From NCBI GenBank assembly GCA_964560875.1, contig CAZLMW010000030.1, forward strand, positions 1 to 64,000: 64,000 nucleotides of DNA. Reading direction: 5' to 3'. The DNA comes from CAZLMW01 sp964560875 (GTDB lineage: Bacteria; Myxococcota_A; UBA9042). Made by a program: the position numbers and the translations under genes. The notes beneath the pieces were generated by a model, which saw only the letters and a list, made by a program, of their open reading frames with translations, ran no database searches and was not told the DNA's origin. Below are positions 24,201 to 32,724 of the stretch, in pieces. Positions within the stretch are counted from its first letter, which is position 1; every line of letters begins with the position of its first letter.

Positions 24201-27200
24201 GACGGCAAGTTCTGCACGACGAGCACGTGCGACGGGATCACCAACAAGTGCAAGCCGCCGGTGAAGAAGGCCGCGTGTTGCGACGCAGACGGCGAGTGCG
24301 ACGACAACAACGCGTGCACCGCCGACAAGTGCGACGCAAAACACGCGTGCGGCTACACCAAGATCGCCGGGTGCTGCCACATCGACGTGCAGTGCGAGGA
24401 CAGCAACAAGTGCACCGAAGACCGGTGCGAGAAGAACACGTGCCGCAACGTCAACACCTGCTGCAAGGCCGACAAGGACTGCAAGGCCGCAGACTCGTGC
24501 TCCGTGGGCAAGTGCGACGCTGGGAGCGGCAAGTGCAGCAGCGTCCCGACCGGCAAGTGTGACGACAAGAACGCTTGCACCAACGACTGGTGCGACCCCA
24601 AGACCGGCAAGTGCACCAACGCGCCAGCTCCCAAGGGCATCCCCTGCGGAAAAGACGTGGCGTGTGACGGGGCGGGTAAATGCTCGCAGTCGACCTGCAC
24701 AACGTTCTGGGACACGTTCGGCGTGCACCAGGAGAAGGGCAGCGAAAACTACTACACGAGCACCGAGTACGGCGGTGATGTCAGCGCGACCCCCGACGGT
24801 GGCGGGTGGTTCGTCGACTACGCGCGGACCAAGGCCACGAGCTACTACACGGGGCGCGTCGTGCGTCGGGATGCAACGGGCAAGGTCCTGAGCTCGAGCC
24901 GCACCACGCGGGTCAGCAAGACGAGCCGGCACTACGCGTTCGGTGTCGCGACGATGCCCGACGGTGGCGCGCTGGTCGTCGGACGCAGCAACGATACGGG
25001 GACAAAAGGCGGCAACGACCTGTGGCTGTGGCGCTTCGACAAGGCCGGCAAACAGGTCGGACATGCCAACCACGGCGGCACCAGCAGCGATGAAGCGCAC
25101 CATGTCATCGCGACGTCTAAGGGCGCTGTCGCGGTGGGCTCGATCTACAACTCCAACAACCGGACAGACGGGCTCGTCGTGTGGACGGACGCGGCCGGCA
25201 AGATCGTGAAGACGGCGGAATTCGGCCAGGTCGGTGGGTTCTACGACTACGGCTATGGCGTCGCACACGATCCCAAGACCGGTGTGGTCGTCGCGGCTGG
25301 CACGTCATCGACACAGACCAAGAGCAACGAAGGTCTGCTCGCGCTCTTCGACAGCGCCGGAAAACGCATCGCGCAACGTTGGGTTGGTGGCCCAGGGACC
25401 AGCAGCGACCGGCTCTCCGCGATCGCGCGGCTGCCCGACGGGTCGTACGCGGCTGTGGGATGGGCGCCCCACAATGGCGAAACCGCGGGCTGGTTGGTGC
25501 ACGTGGACGCCAAGCTCGGTGTGTTGTCGCAGCGCTTCTTTGGACGACCGCTGTTCACCGAATATGCGCGCCGCATCGCGGTACTGAACGGTTCGGTGAT
25601 GATCGTCGGGGGCGGTTCACGGGCCTGGCTGCATCGCTTTGGGCTCGACCTCAAGCCGATCGGACAGCTGCGCGTTATGGATCCGACCGGGGGCAGTTTG
25701 TCGGGTGTCGCACAAGCCGCTGGAGCCGGGATCTTGCTGGCGGGGCGGACACGGCTCTTCAACCCCGGCAAGTCCGACTACAACGGCTGGCACCTGAAGT
25801 TGACGCAGGACGGCAAGGCGGCTTGCCCCGGCAAACCGGTCAAGTGCACGGGCGATCCGATGTGTGACGACAGCAAGGTGTGCACAACCGACACGTGCGA
25901 CACGAAAACCGGCGCTTGCAGCCATCCCAAGCAGGTCGGGTGCTGCGAGTCCGACGCCGCGTGCTCCGACGGCCATGCTTGCACGACCGACACCTGCGTC
26001 TACGGCAAGTGTCAGAGCGCGGCAGTGCCCGAGAAGACGCCCTGCGGCGGCGGCAAGCTGTGTTCGGCGTCGGGCGGCTGTGGATGCAATTTCATGTCGT
26101 TCATCGAGGACAGCTCGGCGCTCGGCAACCCGCTCAAGACCTACGTCAGCGACACCATGTACGGGATTGGCGACGATGGCGCGGGCGGCACCTACGCGCT
26201 GGGCGCCACGTACACGGGCTCGAATATCACGGCCGGGCAGCGCTACCAGGACGCATACGTGGTGCGCCGCGACAAGAAAGGCAAAGCTCTTTGGCGCAAA
26301 TGGGTCGGCAGCAAATACCGCGACTACCTCAGCGCCGGTACAACGCACAAAGGGCTGGCCTGGGGCGTCGGCCACAACTACACGAGCACATCGAGCACGA
26401 CGTTGCGGGCGTGGGTGTTCGCGCTGGATGCGACCGGCAAGAAGGTGGTCGATGCACGGCACGGCGATCGATACACAGCGTTCTACACGTTGGCGCCGGC
26501 TGGTGACGGGGTGGTCGTTGGCGGGCGTGTGCGCTCGGGGTCCTATTACGGCGCGCTGACTCAGCTGGACGGCAAGGGGCAGCTGACCGGCGTCAAGACG
26601 GTCTCCCTCAAGGACGCTGGTACCTATAACTACCCGCGCGGGGTCGCTTACCTTGCTTCGACCAAGTCATTCGCGGCGGTCGGCTATCACTACAAGGGCT
26701 CGGCACTGCGCGACGAAGGCTGGTTGATTCGCGTCGACAGCGCGGGCAAACCGACGTTGACGCACCCGAAATCGCAAGCCGGAAACGACCGATTCTGGGC
26801 CATCGCGTCCGTCGGCAGCGGCATGGTGGCGGCCGGTGAGACGCAGGCTGGCGATGTCTCGAAGGGATACGACGGCTGGCTCGCGTTCATCGACGCGGCG
26901 GGCAAGCTGACCGCTCAGACCGTCGTTGGGGGCTCGAGCTCGGACACGTTCAGGCGCGTCACTACCGGCGTCGTGGCTGGCAAGACCGTCGTGTTGGCGG
27001 CGGGCACGACCGGGTCGAGTACGGCCGGGTCCAACGACGGCTGGATCGTCGCGACCGACACCAGCGGCAAGGTCCTGGTGACCAAGACGATCGGTGGCAA
27101 GCAGTACGACGCGTTCAACTCGTGCGCCATTGTCAGTGGCAACCTGCACGCGGTCGGCAGCTATCGTTCCGACGGCACAAAGAGCAACGACTGGTGGCAC

Positions 27201-27239
27201 GTCGCGGTGGACATGTTGGGCTCGCCTCTCTGCCTGTGA
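21300..27239 (+). CDS. giant Cys-rich lipoprotein with three propeller-like blocks
   Basis: A 1979-residue predicted surface lipoprotein. The signal ends in the lipobox VVGC (Cys29). An Asp/Ser/Ala/Thr-rich linker reaches about residue 115. A MopE-like metal-binding motif, EVCDGVDNDCDGKTD, follows near 123-137. Cys-rich repeats of the form C-DDGD-CT-DDKC-G-C fill about 140-540, 925-1130 and 1510-1595. They alternate with three Cys-poor blocks (about 543-920, 1132-1500, 1595-1979) made of repeated Gly-rich beta strands such as 'GGVWAAGLTRSYG' and 'GYDGWLAFIDAAGKL', typical of beta-propellers. GGAG seven bases before the ATG supports the start, and a TATATC -10-like hexamer lies at 21236-21241. 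Metal or copper binding and cell-surface adhesion are guesses from the motifs. Confidence 0.85.
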   Translation: MIRAHFSHDAVHRRCLITCIAVAVVVVGCGESTIDTSGTGATTGGDDSSVSDVATDSGSGAVDSGSAAADTAKNVDDSGAAGDDAAKANTDSGSKTTDGAATDGAANSDSGQTDAKTGCKKTNPATEVCDGVDNDCDGKTDNAAGAKPLCDDGKACTKDACDGKDGCKHPDDDGAACDDGDTCTADDKCKAGACLPGPVTDCNDGNACTADSCDKTTGKCANKAAAGSCDDGNPCTTGESCKGGTCVSSGAKDCSDNEPCTDDACNKETGKCTNTPNTAVCDDGDGCTVKDTCSGGKCKAGPPNTCDDKDTCTADSCDKSTGKCVNKAGADGGKCDDGNTCTTGESCKAGKCTGKSVVCDDKNPCTVDSCDKLMGCQFGASTAACDDGNKCTDGDTCAKAKCVPGKPKICNDNNACTDDKCDKLKGCQHPPVTKPCNDNSACTSKDACVGGKCVGQAKSCDDKDQCTKDACNAKTGACSNTKIAGCVPKCSKDADCDDGNECTIDICNKGTGGCDDKNAPLGSVCGKDKVCDGAGTCGKSKPCTTWESAFGLHSETPKIANGTERNTAVVAASDGTVYAIGYTREVAKSYPYDGTVMAFTADGKFAWHTRWGDAGKLDYLYAGAGRDDGIWAVGHSRSQGSAGDYDGVALHVDKSGKVKSATFIASSYNAGKHREELRGAVATSGNGLIVCGRGYNGSTSYDPLIGRVDKDGKKLSATLIKSSGSDVVNGCALDKATGNVLLAGSNGTYAGGVWIVAKDDTLKTWVPVSAKYRALYGAVVTTKGKYAGVGTDTAPGAGDQAVVAFFDPDGKNLNKHLFGGASTDIFYAATAAANGGVWAAGLTRSYGAHMPGNEGWIARVGADGALVGQPQAMGGTGSDHLLGVDKHPAGGLVVAGETFNSATSYDRWVLRLSEFGALNCPGATVKCKNGNQCADGKLCTADVCDTKTGTCTNPAIPGCCLFDGHCDDGKFCTTSTCDGITNKCKPPVKKAACCDADGECDDNNACTADKCDAKHACGYTKIAGCCHIDVQCEDSNKCTEDRCEKNTCRNVNTCCKADKDCKAADSCSVGKCDAGSGKCSSVPTGKCDDKNACTNDWCDPKTGKCTNAPAPKGIPCGKDVACDGAGKCSQSTCTTFWDTFGVHQEKGSENYYTSTEYGGDVSATPDGGGWFVDYARTKATSYYTGRVVRRDATGKVLSSSRTTRVSKTSRHYAFGVATMPDGGALVVGRSNDTGTKGGNDLWLWRFDKAGKQVGHANHGGTSSDEAHHVIATSKGAVAVGSIYNSNNRTDGLVVWTDAAGKIVKTAEFGQVGGFYDYGYGVAHDPKTGVVVAAGTSSTQTKSNEGLLALFDSAGKRIAQRWVGGPGTSSDRLSAIARLPDGSYAAVGWAPHNGETAGWLVHVDAKLGVLSQRFFGRPLFTEYARRIAVLNGSVMIVGGGSRAWLHRFGLDLKPIGQLRVMDPTGGSLSGVAQAAGAGILLAGRTRLFNPGKSDYNGWHLKLTQDGKAACPGKPVKCTGDPMCDDSKVCTTDTCDTKTGACSHPKQVGCCESDAACSDGHACTTDTCVYGKCQSAAVPEKTPCGGGKLCSASGGCGCNFMSFIEDSSALGNPLKTYVSDTMYGIGDDGAGGTYALGATYTGSNITAGQRYQDAYVVRRDKKGKALWRKWVGSKYRDYLSAGTTHKGLAWGVGHNYTSTSSTTLRAWVFALDATGKKVVDARHGDRYTAFYTLAPAGDGVVVGGRVRSGSYYGALTQLDGKGQLTGVKTVSLKDAGTYNYPRGVAYLASTKSFAAVGYHYKGSALRDEGWLIRVDSAGKPTLTHPKSQAGNDRFWAIASVGSGMVAAGETQAGDVSKGYDGWLAFIDAAGKLTAQTVVGGSSSDTFRRVTTGVVAGKTVVLAAGTTGSSTAGSNDGWIVATDTSGKVLVTKTIGGKQYDAFNSCAIVSGNLHAVGSYRSDGTKSNDWWHVAVDMLGSPLCL

Positions 27240-27363
27240 CCTCGTTTCCCCTCTTCGGTGGTCGAATCGCTGACCGGCGTTGTCGGCGTCGTGGCAAAAC
27301 CTTATCGTCCGACGCAGCTACCGGGCGCGTTGCAGCGCTTGTACGACCAATCCCAGGAGTGAC

Positions 27364-28248
27364 GTGACAGGGCGCCGCGCAGCGGCTGAGCTTCGGTTCG
27401 GCACCGCCTCGTATCGCACGGCCCAACGTGTTATCCGGCGGGTCACAGGACTTCGCTACCAGACCGCCACGGTCGCTGGACGACGATGTACGTGGCTGCG
27501 CGGTGGCCGAGGCGAACCGCTGCTTCTCATCCATGGGTTTGGCGACCGGAAGGAGACGTTCACGCCGCTGTGCATGGCGCTGTACCGGCACTTCGACCTC
27601 ATCTTGGTGGATATGCCTGGCTTCGGGGACGCTCCAGTCGTCTCTTCGGCGCACATCACGCCGCCAGCTCAGTCTCGCTTCCTGGCGGCGTTTCTCGATG
27701 CTTTGGGCCTGGGCTCCGTGCACGTCTGCGGACAGTCCATGGGCGGGGGACTCGCGGCACGTTTTGTCGACGATCACCCTGATCGCGCCCGGAGCCTCAC
27801 CATCCTCTCGGGCGCCGGTCCCGACGGCCTGTCCGACGAGTTCGAGGCGTTTCGATCCCGCGGTCGCAACCTGCTGCTGATCCGGAGCCTCGCCGACTTT
27901 GAGCAGCTGCTCGACCTCGGATTCAGCCGGCCGTTGCCCTATCCGCGCCCCATCCGTCGCCACCTCGCCAGCCAATTCGCGTTGCGTCGTGCGGAACATG
28001 CGGGCCATTTCAATCGCTTGCTCAATCCCGAGCCCGGCGAGGAGTTCGCGCGTACTTACCCGTCGATCAGCGCACGGACCCAGGTGATCTACGGGCGGCA
28101 GGAACGGCTCGTACATCCCGACAACATGCACACCTATGCATCGGGCATCCCCGGTGCGACGCTGCATGTGCTCGACAACGTCGGACACAACCCCCACCAC
28201 GAGGCGATCGGCTTTGTGGCCAAGCGACTGCGCGCGATGCTGAGGTGA
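27364..28248 (+). CDS. alpha/beta hydrolase
   Basis: A 294-residue soluble hydrolase. 'GEPLLLIHGFGDRKETF' forms the oxyanion region, 'LVDMPGFGDAPV' follows strand 4, and GQSMGG holds nucleophile Ser125. His275 in 'NVGHNPHHEAI' is the base. The acid is probably the Glu or Asp in 'GRQERLVHPDNM', so Glu may replace the usual Asp. I chose the GTG preceded by AGGAG at five bases. An upstream TTG (27280) would add 28 residues with no fold support. The gene sits 21 bases before an ABC ATPase and probably shares its operon, which suggests a lipid or ester substrate linked to export. That link is inference. Confidence 0.85.
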   Translation: MTGRRAAAELRFGTASYRTAQRVIRRVTGLRYQTATVAGRRCTWLRGGRGEPLLLIHGFGDRKETFTPLCMALYRHFDLILVDMPGFGDAPVVSSAHITPPAQSRFLAAFLDALGLGSVHVCGQSMGGGLAARFVDDHPDRARSLTILSGAGPDGLSDEFEAFRSRGRNLLLIRSLADFEQLLDLGFSRPLPYPRPIRRHLASQFALRRAEHAGHFNRLLNPEPGEEFARTYPSISARTQVIYGRQERLVHPDNMHTYASGIPGATLHVLDNVGHNPHHEAIGFVAKRLRAMLR

Positions 28249-28269
28249 CCGGCCGCGCGGGACGAAAGC

Positions 28270-28995
28270 ATGCTCCGCACCCAGCAACTCACGAAACGAT
28301 ACGGCGACTTCGAGGCGGTGAGCGATCTCGAGCTCGATGTAAGTCCGGGCGAGGTGTACGCATTCTTGGGCCCCAACGGCGCCGGGAAGACGACCACCAT
28401 CCGGATGTTGATGGGGATCCTCGTGCCGACATCGGGAACCGCCCGGATCCGTGGGCTCGACTGCCACGCCGATCGCGCCGAGCTGATGCGAATCGTCGGT
28501 TACCTGCCCGACACGCCCACCTTCTATGACTTCCTGCGCGGCCGAGAGATCGTTGAATTCGTTGCTCAAATGCACGGCATGGACGACGGCGCCGCGCGCG
28601 AACGAGCCGCGGAGTTGCTGGCGTCGTTCAACCTGACCGAGGCGGCCGAAGACTACGCGGTCAACTACTCGATGGGCATGAAGAAGAAGCTCGGGCTCGC
28701 CTGCGCGCTGATTCACGAACCGCGGGTGCTGATTCTCGATGAACCCACCAGCGGCCTTGATCCACGCGCCTCGCGCGAGGTCCAGGATCGACTGCTGGCG
28801 ATCGCGGGGCAGGGACGCACGATCTTCCTTTCGACGCACCTGCTCGACATGGCCGAACGATTGAGTCATCGGGTCGGCATCATCGCGCGCGGCAAGCTGG
28901 TCGCGGAGGGTCCAGTCGAACAGCTGCGCGCGGTGCACGGAGGGGAAGCCACGCTGGAAGAGATGTTCCTGGGCGCAACGGCGGAGGCCCCGTGA
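28270..28995 (+). CDS. ABC transporter ATP-binding protein (NatA/CcmA type)
   Basis: A 241-residue ATPase of the ABC-2 exporter class. Walker A GPNGAGKT is at 34-41, the Q-loop region follows 'GYLPDTPTFYDFLRGRE', the signature is the variant YSMGMKKKLGLA, Walker B is VLILDEPTSGLDPRA, and the H-loop is 'IFLSTHLLDMAERL'. All motifs needed for ATP hydrolysis are present. The stop overlaps the GTG of the permease gene by four bases, so the pair is translationally coupled and forms one transporter in the inner membrane. Confidence 0.92.
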   Translation: MLRTQQLTKRYGDFEAVSDLELDVSPGEVYAFLGPNGAGKTTTIRMLMGILVPTSGTARIRGLDCHADRAELMRIVGYLPDTPTFYDFLRGREIVEFVAQMHGMDDGAARERAAELLASFNLTEAAEDYAVNYSMGMKKKLGLACALIHEPRVLILDEPTSGLDPRASREVQDRLLAIAGQGRTIFLSTHLLDMAERLSHRVGIIARGKLVAEGPVEQLRAVHGGEATLEEMFLGATAEAP

Positions 28996-31322
28996 TCCGC
29001 TCGATCCGGCTGCTCGTCCGGCTGCGCCTGCGACGCCTCGGTCACATGCTCAGCGCGGGGCTGTCTGCGTTCAAGCGACAGGATTCCGGCGCGTCGAACG
29101 GTCCCCGCAAAGCGGTCGCAGGAAAACGTACGCCGTCGTGGCTGGTAGCGTTCTTGTTCGCGCCGTTGATGCTGTTTTCCGCCTTTCAGCTGTCGTTGTA
29201 CGCGCTGCGCAACCTCGCCCGCGTGTCTGCCGCGATCACTGACGCACCGGCGATGCTCGAGGGCCTCAGCGCCCTGGGAGCACCGGGACCTGTCCCGTTT
29301 GTGGTCGCCGCCACCGGCCTCGTATCCATCGTGTGGCTGGCGTACTTCCTGCTCAACATCGCGGCCCGCGGCGAGTTCAGCGCGCCCCAATGGGACCTGG
29401 CGTGGCTGGCGACGCTGCCGATTGCAACCGGGCCGCTTCTCATCGCGCGCATCGCCGAGCGGTCCGTGGTCCACGCGGTCGGCTACCTCCTGGTGTTCCC
29501 GGCGCTGACGATGTTGGCGTGGCATGGCGGCTGGCGTTGGGCGGCGCCGTTCATCGGAGCGGTCGCGGCGATAATGCTGTTCTTGCTTGGAGCGGCGCTG
29601 CGCACCGGCGTTGAGGCGTGGCTCCGACTGCGGGTCAAGCAGCAGGTTCTGCGAAACTTGCAGGCATTTGTCACGATTGCCGGCCTCGCGCCGATGTACG
29701 TCGCGATGAGCCTGGGTACCGGAGGCGGCCGCGACCCGAGCTTCTTCGTCTTCGACTGGCTCGCGGCGACCCCCGAGTGGTTTGCATGGACGCCGTTTGG
29801 GCTGGCAACGCAGGCCGCGCTCGCGACCGCCCCGTTCGAGGCCGCCGCCCTGCTCGCTGCACTTGCTGTCGAAGTCCTGGCCAGCGTCGCGATCATCGTG
29901 GGCGCGCTGCAATGGGTTCTCCGCCACGGCTTCGTCGGGGGCGGACTGCGCGAATCGTCGCGGGTCGCAACGGCACCATCTGTGACGCGAAAGCCCCGGT
30001 CTTGGCTCAGTCCGATTCAGCGCAAAGAGATCCTGCTGCTAGCCCGTGACCGCACGTTCCTGATGCAAACCTTGCTGGTCCCGATCGTTGTCGGCGTCGC
30101 CCAGTACCTCATCAATCCGGGCGCATTCGTCGGAGCTCTCGAGAGCCCGCGCGCACTCGGCGCGGCCGTATTTGGAGTTGGCGCGTACACCTTGTGCTTT
30201 TCCGCGCTGCCGACCCTGAACGCGGAGGGACAGGCGCTCTGGATGCTGTTCGCGGCGCCGATTCGCATGGACAAGGTCGTCATCGAAAAGGGCCTCTTCT
30301 GGGGATCGCTCGTGACCTTCTGGCCGGCGGCGATGGCCGTGACGCTCCTCGTCGCGGCGGGAGAGATCACCCCAAGCGCGTGGTTTGTCATCGCGCTGGT
30401 CGCGATCGGACTGCCCATCTACGGCGTCATCGCGTCCTGCCTCGGTGTCTTCGCGTGTCGCCCGCTCGAAAAGGACAAGATGCGGCGCGTCCAAGCGACG
30501 TGGCTGTACGTGTTCATGCTGCTGTCCTCGCTGCACACCTGGGCGATCTTCGCTGAATCCTTGTGGGCCACATCCGCGTCGCTGGTTCTCAGCTGCTTGC
30601 TCGCACTCGCGCTCTGGCAGAAGGCGACGGACCGACTCCCCTATCTGCTCGATCCCACGGCGGCCCCCGCGTCATCTGTTTCACTGGCCGACGGGCTGAT
30701 CGCCGCGCAAGCGTTCTTCGTCGTGCAGGGCGTCGTCGTGCTCCTCGTCAAGCTCGCCTCCGAGGGTGAGCCGATCGATGTCGGCCCGGTCTTGCTTGCC
30801 GCGTTCTGCAGTGCTGCGGCAGTAACGTGGGGCCTGGCGCGGCTGATCTACTGGCGCAATGGGACGGCGGGAGTCCCCGGGACATTTGGTCGGGCGAAAA
30901 GCGGCAACATCGTAGCCACGATCGGAGGAGGACTCGCTGCGGCCACGATCGGTGTCGCCTGGCTGACCCTGCTCAAGACGACCGATCTTCTGCCGGCGGC
31001 ATGGCACGAGGTCGCGCAGAAAGCCTCGTTGCCCGGTTGGTGGATGGTTCCGCTGGCGGTGTTGGCGGCGCCCGTTTTCGAAGAGTTCATCTTCCGCGGG
31101 CTCGTTTTTGGTGGACTTCGAAGGACGTTCGGCGCAGCGACCTCCGTACTGGCGAGCGGGGCCATTTTCGGCATCGTGCATCCACCGGCGTCCTTCGTCC
31201 CCGTGTTCGCGATGGGGTGCGTCGCGGCGATAGTCTACGAGCGAGCGGGCAAGCTCTGGGCCCCCATGGGTGTGCATGCGATCTACAACGGGGTGATCGT
31301 CGGCCTGCCGTTCGTGACCTGA
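28992..31322 (+). CDS. ABC-2 type permease fused to a CPBP intramembrane protease
   Basis: A 776-residue polytopic protein. The N-terminal two-thirds has many hydrophobic helices and a cytoplasmic segment 'PIQRKEILLLARDRTFLMQT', the arrangement of ABC-2 permeases. The last 100 or so residues form a CPBP (Abi/CAAX-type) metalloprotease: Glu697-Glu698 and Arg702 in 'VFEEFIFRGLVFG', His730 in 'FGIVHPP', and His762 and Asn766 in 'GVHAIYNG', so all catalytic residues are kept. The start is a GTG overlapping the ATPase gene. The fusion suggests that export is coupled to proteolysis of the substrate or of a partner protein. Confidence 0.85.
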   Translation: MIRSIRLLVRLRLRRLGHMLSAGLSAFKRQDSGASNGPRKAVAGKRTPSWLVAFLFAPLMLFSAFQLSLYALRNLARVSAAITDAPAMLEGLSALGAPGPVPFVVAATGLVSIVWLAYFLLNIAARGEFSAPQWDLAWLATLPIATGPLLIARIAERSVVHAVGYLLVFPALTMLAWHGGWRWAAPFIGAVAAIMLFLLGAALRTGVEAWLRLRVKQQVLRNLQAFVTIAGLAPMYVAMSLGTGGGRDPSFFVFDWLAATPEWFAWTPFGLATQAALATAPFEAAALLAALAVEVLASVAIIVGALQWVLRHGFVGGGLRESSRVATAPSVTRKPRSWLSPIQRKEILLLARDRTFLMQTLLVPIVVGVAQYLINPGAFVGALESPRALGAAVFGVGAYTLCFSALPTLNAEGQALWMLFAAPIRMDKVVIEKGLFWGSLVTFWPAAMAVTLLVAAGEITPSAWFVIALVAIGLPIYGVIASCLGVFACRPLEKDKMRRVQATWLYVFMLLSSLHTWAIFAESLWATSASLVLSCLLALALWQKATDRLPYLLDPTAAPASSVSLADGLIAAQAFFVVQGVVVLLVKLASEGEPIDVGPVLLAAFCSAAAVTWGLARLIYWRNGTAGVPGTFGRAKSGNIVATIGGGLAAATIGVAWLTLLKTTDLLPAAWHEVAQKASLPGWWMVPLAVLAAPVFEEFIFRGLVFGGLRRTFGAATSVLASGAIFGIVHPPASFVPVFAMGCVAAIVYERAGKLWAPMGVHAIYNGVIVGLPFVT

Positions 31323-31338
31323 CCGTGCCTGGTGGAGG

Positions 31339-32712
31339 CTACGCTCCGAAGACGTAGACGGCGGTGATGATGCCGCGGACGAGATCGTCGTATTCCTTCC
31401 ACTGCGCGGCGGTGGTCGGCGGTTTGTCGAGCCACTTCTGCAGGTCGGCGCGCCACGTTTTCAGCAGGTCGACCTGAGCGTCATTGAGCCCGAGTCCCTT
31501 GGGGTTTGCGATAACCTTGTCCGCGATCGCGACCATGGCCCGGGCGTCGTCGAGGTGGGGCTTGGGTTTGGCCGAGAAATCCGGTCGATCCTCGTGGTTG
31601 GCGACGTCGGCGGTCACGAGCGCTGCGTGACGCGCAGTTGCCAGGAGCTTTGTGAAGTCGACGCTGGACAGCTGGTCGGCGGTGGTGTGGTAGACGCTCG
31701 ACGATCCGGACCCGAAGAAAAGCACCGGGATGCCCTTCTGGCGAAACGGCAGATGGTCGCTGCGGCCGCCGCCGGGCTGACCGACGAAGAAGCTCGACAC
31801 GGGCCACGTCTGAAAACCCGTGCGCTTGCTGGCGGCGAGCACGTGGTCCCGCAGCGCCTTGCTGTATTCGGCATCGGTCGCGAACGATGAGGTGTGGTCG
31901 GAGAAGATGCGCGAGCCAACGTTGTCGACGCTGAACATGGCCACGATCTGGTCGAGCGGGACGGGCGGGTTGGCGACGAAGTGGTAGCTGCCGAGCAATC
32001 CGTCTTCCTCGGCGTCAAACAAGCAGCCAATGACCGAGCGGCGCGTCTTGTGTTTCGCGGTCTTGAGAGCCTTGGCCACCAGCAGGACAGCGGCCACACC
32101 CGCCGCGTTGTCGATGGCGCCGTTGCAGATCGTGTCGGCAGAAGGTTTGCCGTCCTTGTCCTTGGCCTGCGGGCACTTGCTCTTGCCCTTGCCGGTCGCG
32201 TCGACCATGCCCAGGTGGTCGTAGTGCGCGCCGATCACGACGTACTCCGCGGCCAGCTTCTCGTCGTCGCCGGGGATCGTGAAACAGAGGTTGATGCCTT
32301 TGTCGAAGGCTTGCTCAAAGCCGCCGGCAAACGCGGGAGCCAAGCCCAGGTTCTTGAGATCACCAAGCAGCCACGTGCGCGCCGCTTTGCCGCCTTCGGT
32401 CAGGTTGTCGCGGCCCTGCATCGAGTCGTCGGCCAGGACGGTCACGCGATCCTCGACGAACGCAATCGGGATGGCTTTCGCGGCCTCGTACGCGGCGGTG
32501 CTCCGCTCGGCTGCCGGGGTCGTGGACACCTTGGCGACGTCAGCCTTCTCGTCGTTCGACGGCGGGTCTTCAGTGCAACCAAGTGCGCAAAGAACCAGCG
32601 CGCAAAGAACCAGCGCGCAAAGAACCAGCGCGGCTGTCACGATGGCGACGCGGCGCGCTCCTGAGGTCGAAAACACGGGCCCCACGCGGGTACAGGTTGC
32701 AAATTGCCGCAT
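31339..32712 (-). CDS. M28 family zinc peptidase, lipoprotein
   Basis: A 457-residue lipoprotein with the lipobox CALGC (Cys46). Its hydrophobic core is built from the repeat ALVLC. The M28 domain is complete. Metal ligands and catalytic residues are His163 and Asp165 in 'GAHYDHLG', Asp201 in 'GAIDNAAG', Glu235-Glu236 in 'FDAEEDG', Asp263 in 'SVDNVGS' and His342 in 'VYHTTAD'. Such enzymes are aminopeptidases or glutamate carboxypeptidase-like and here would act in the periplasm or on the surface. AAAGGA seven bases before the ATG supports the start. It is 12 bases downstream of the semialdehyde dehydrogenase gene on the same strand but functionally unrelated. It ends 16 bases from the convergent permease gene. 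Confidence 0.9.
   Translation of the reverse strand: MRQFATCTRVGPVFSTSGARRVAIVTAALVLCALVLCALVLCALGCTEDPPSNDEKADVAKVSTTPAAERSTAAYEAAKAIPIAFVEDRVTVLADDSMQGRDNLTEGGKAARTWLLGDLKNLGLAPAFAGGFEQAFDKGINLCFTIPGDDEKLAAEYVVIGAHYDHLGMVDATGKGKSKCPQAKDKDGKPSADTICNGAIDNAAGVAAVLLVAKALKTAKHKTRRSVIGCLFDAEEDGLLGSYHFVANPPVPLDQIVAMFSVDNVGSRIFSDHTSSFATDAEYSKALRDHVLAASKRTGFQTWPVSSFFVGQPGGGRSDHLPFRQKGIPVLFFGSGSSSVYHTTADQLSSVDFTKLLATARHAALVTADVANHEDRPDFSAKPKPHLDDARAMVAIADKVIANPKGLGLNDAQVDLLKTWRADLQKWLDKPPTTAAQWKEYDDLVRGIITAVYVFGA
32585..32629. repeat. 15-bp in-frame tandem repeat in a signal sequence, three copies
   Basis: Three perfect 15-base units on the plus strand encode, on the minus strand, the iterated ALVLC of the M28 peptidase signal peptide. 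Copy-number change would lengthen or shorten the hydrophobic core without a frameshift. Confidence 0.85.
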
Positions 32713-32724
32713 CGCGCCGTCCTT

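Noticed and set aside
22041..25268. 1075-codon open frame antisense to the giant lipoprotein gene
   Set aside because: It mirrors the GC-rich codon pattern of the real gene, lacks any domain or signal, and reads as Val/Ala/Arg-rich sequence typical of antisense shadows.
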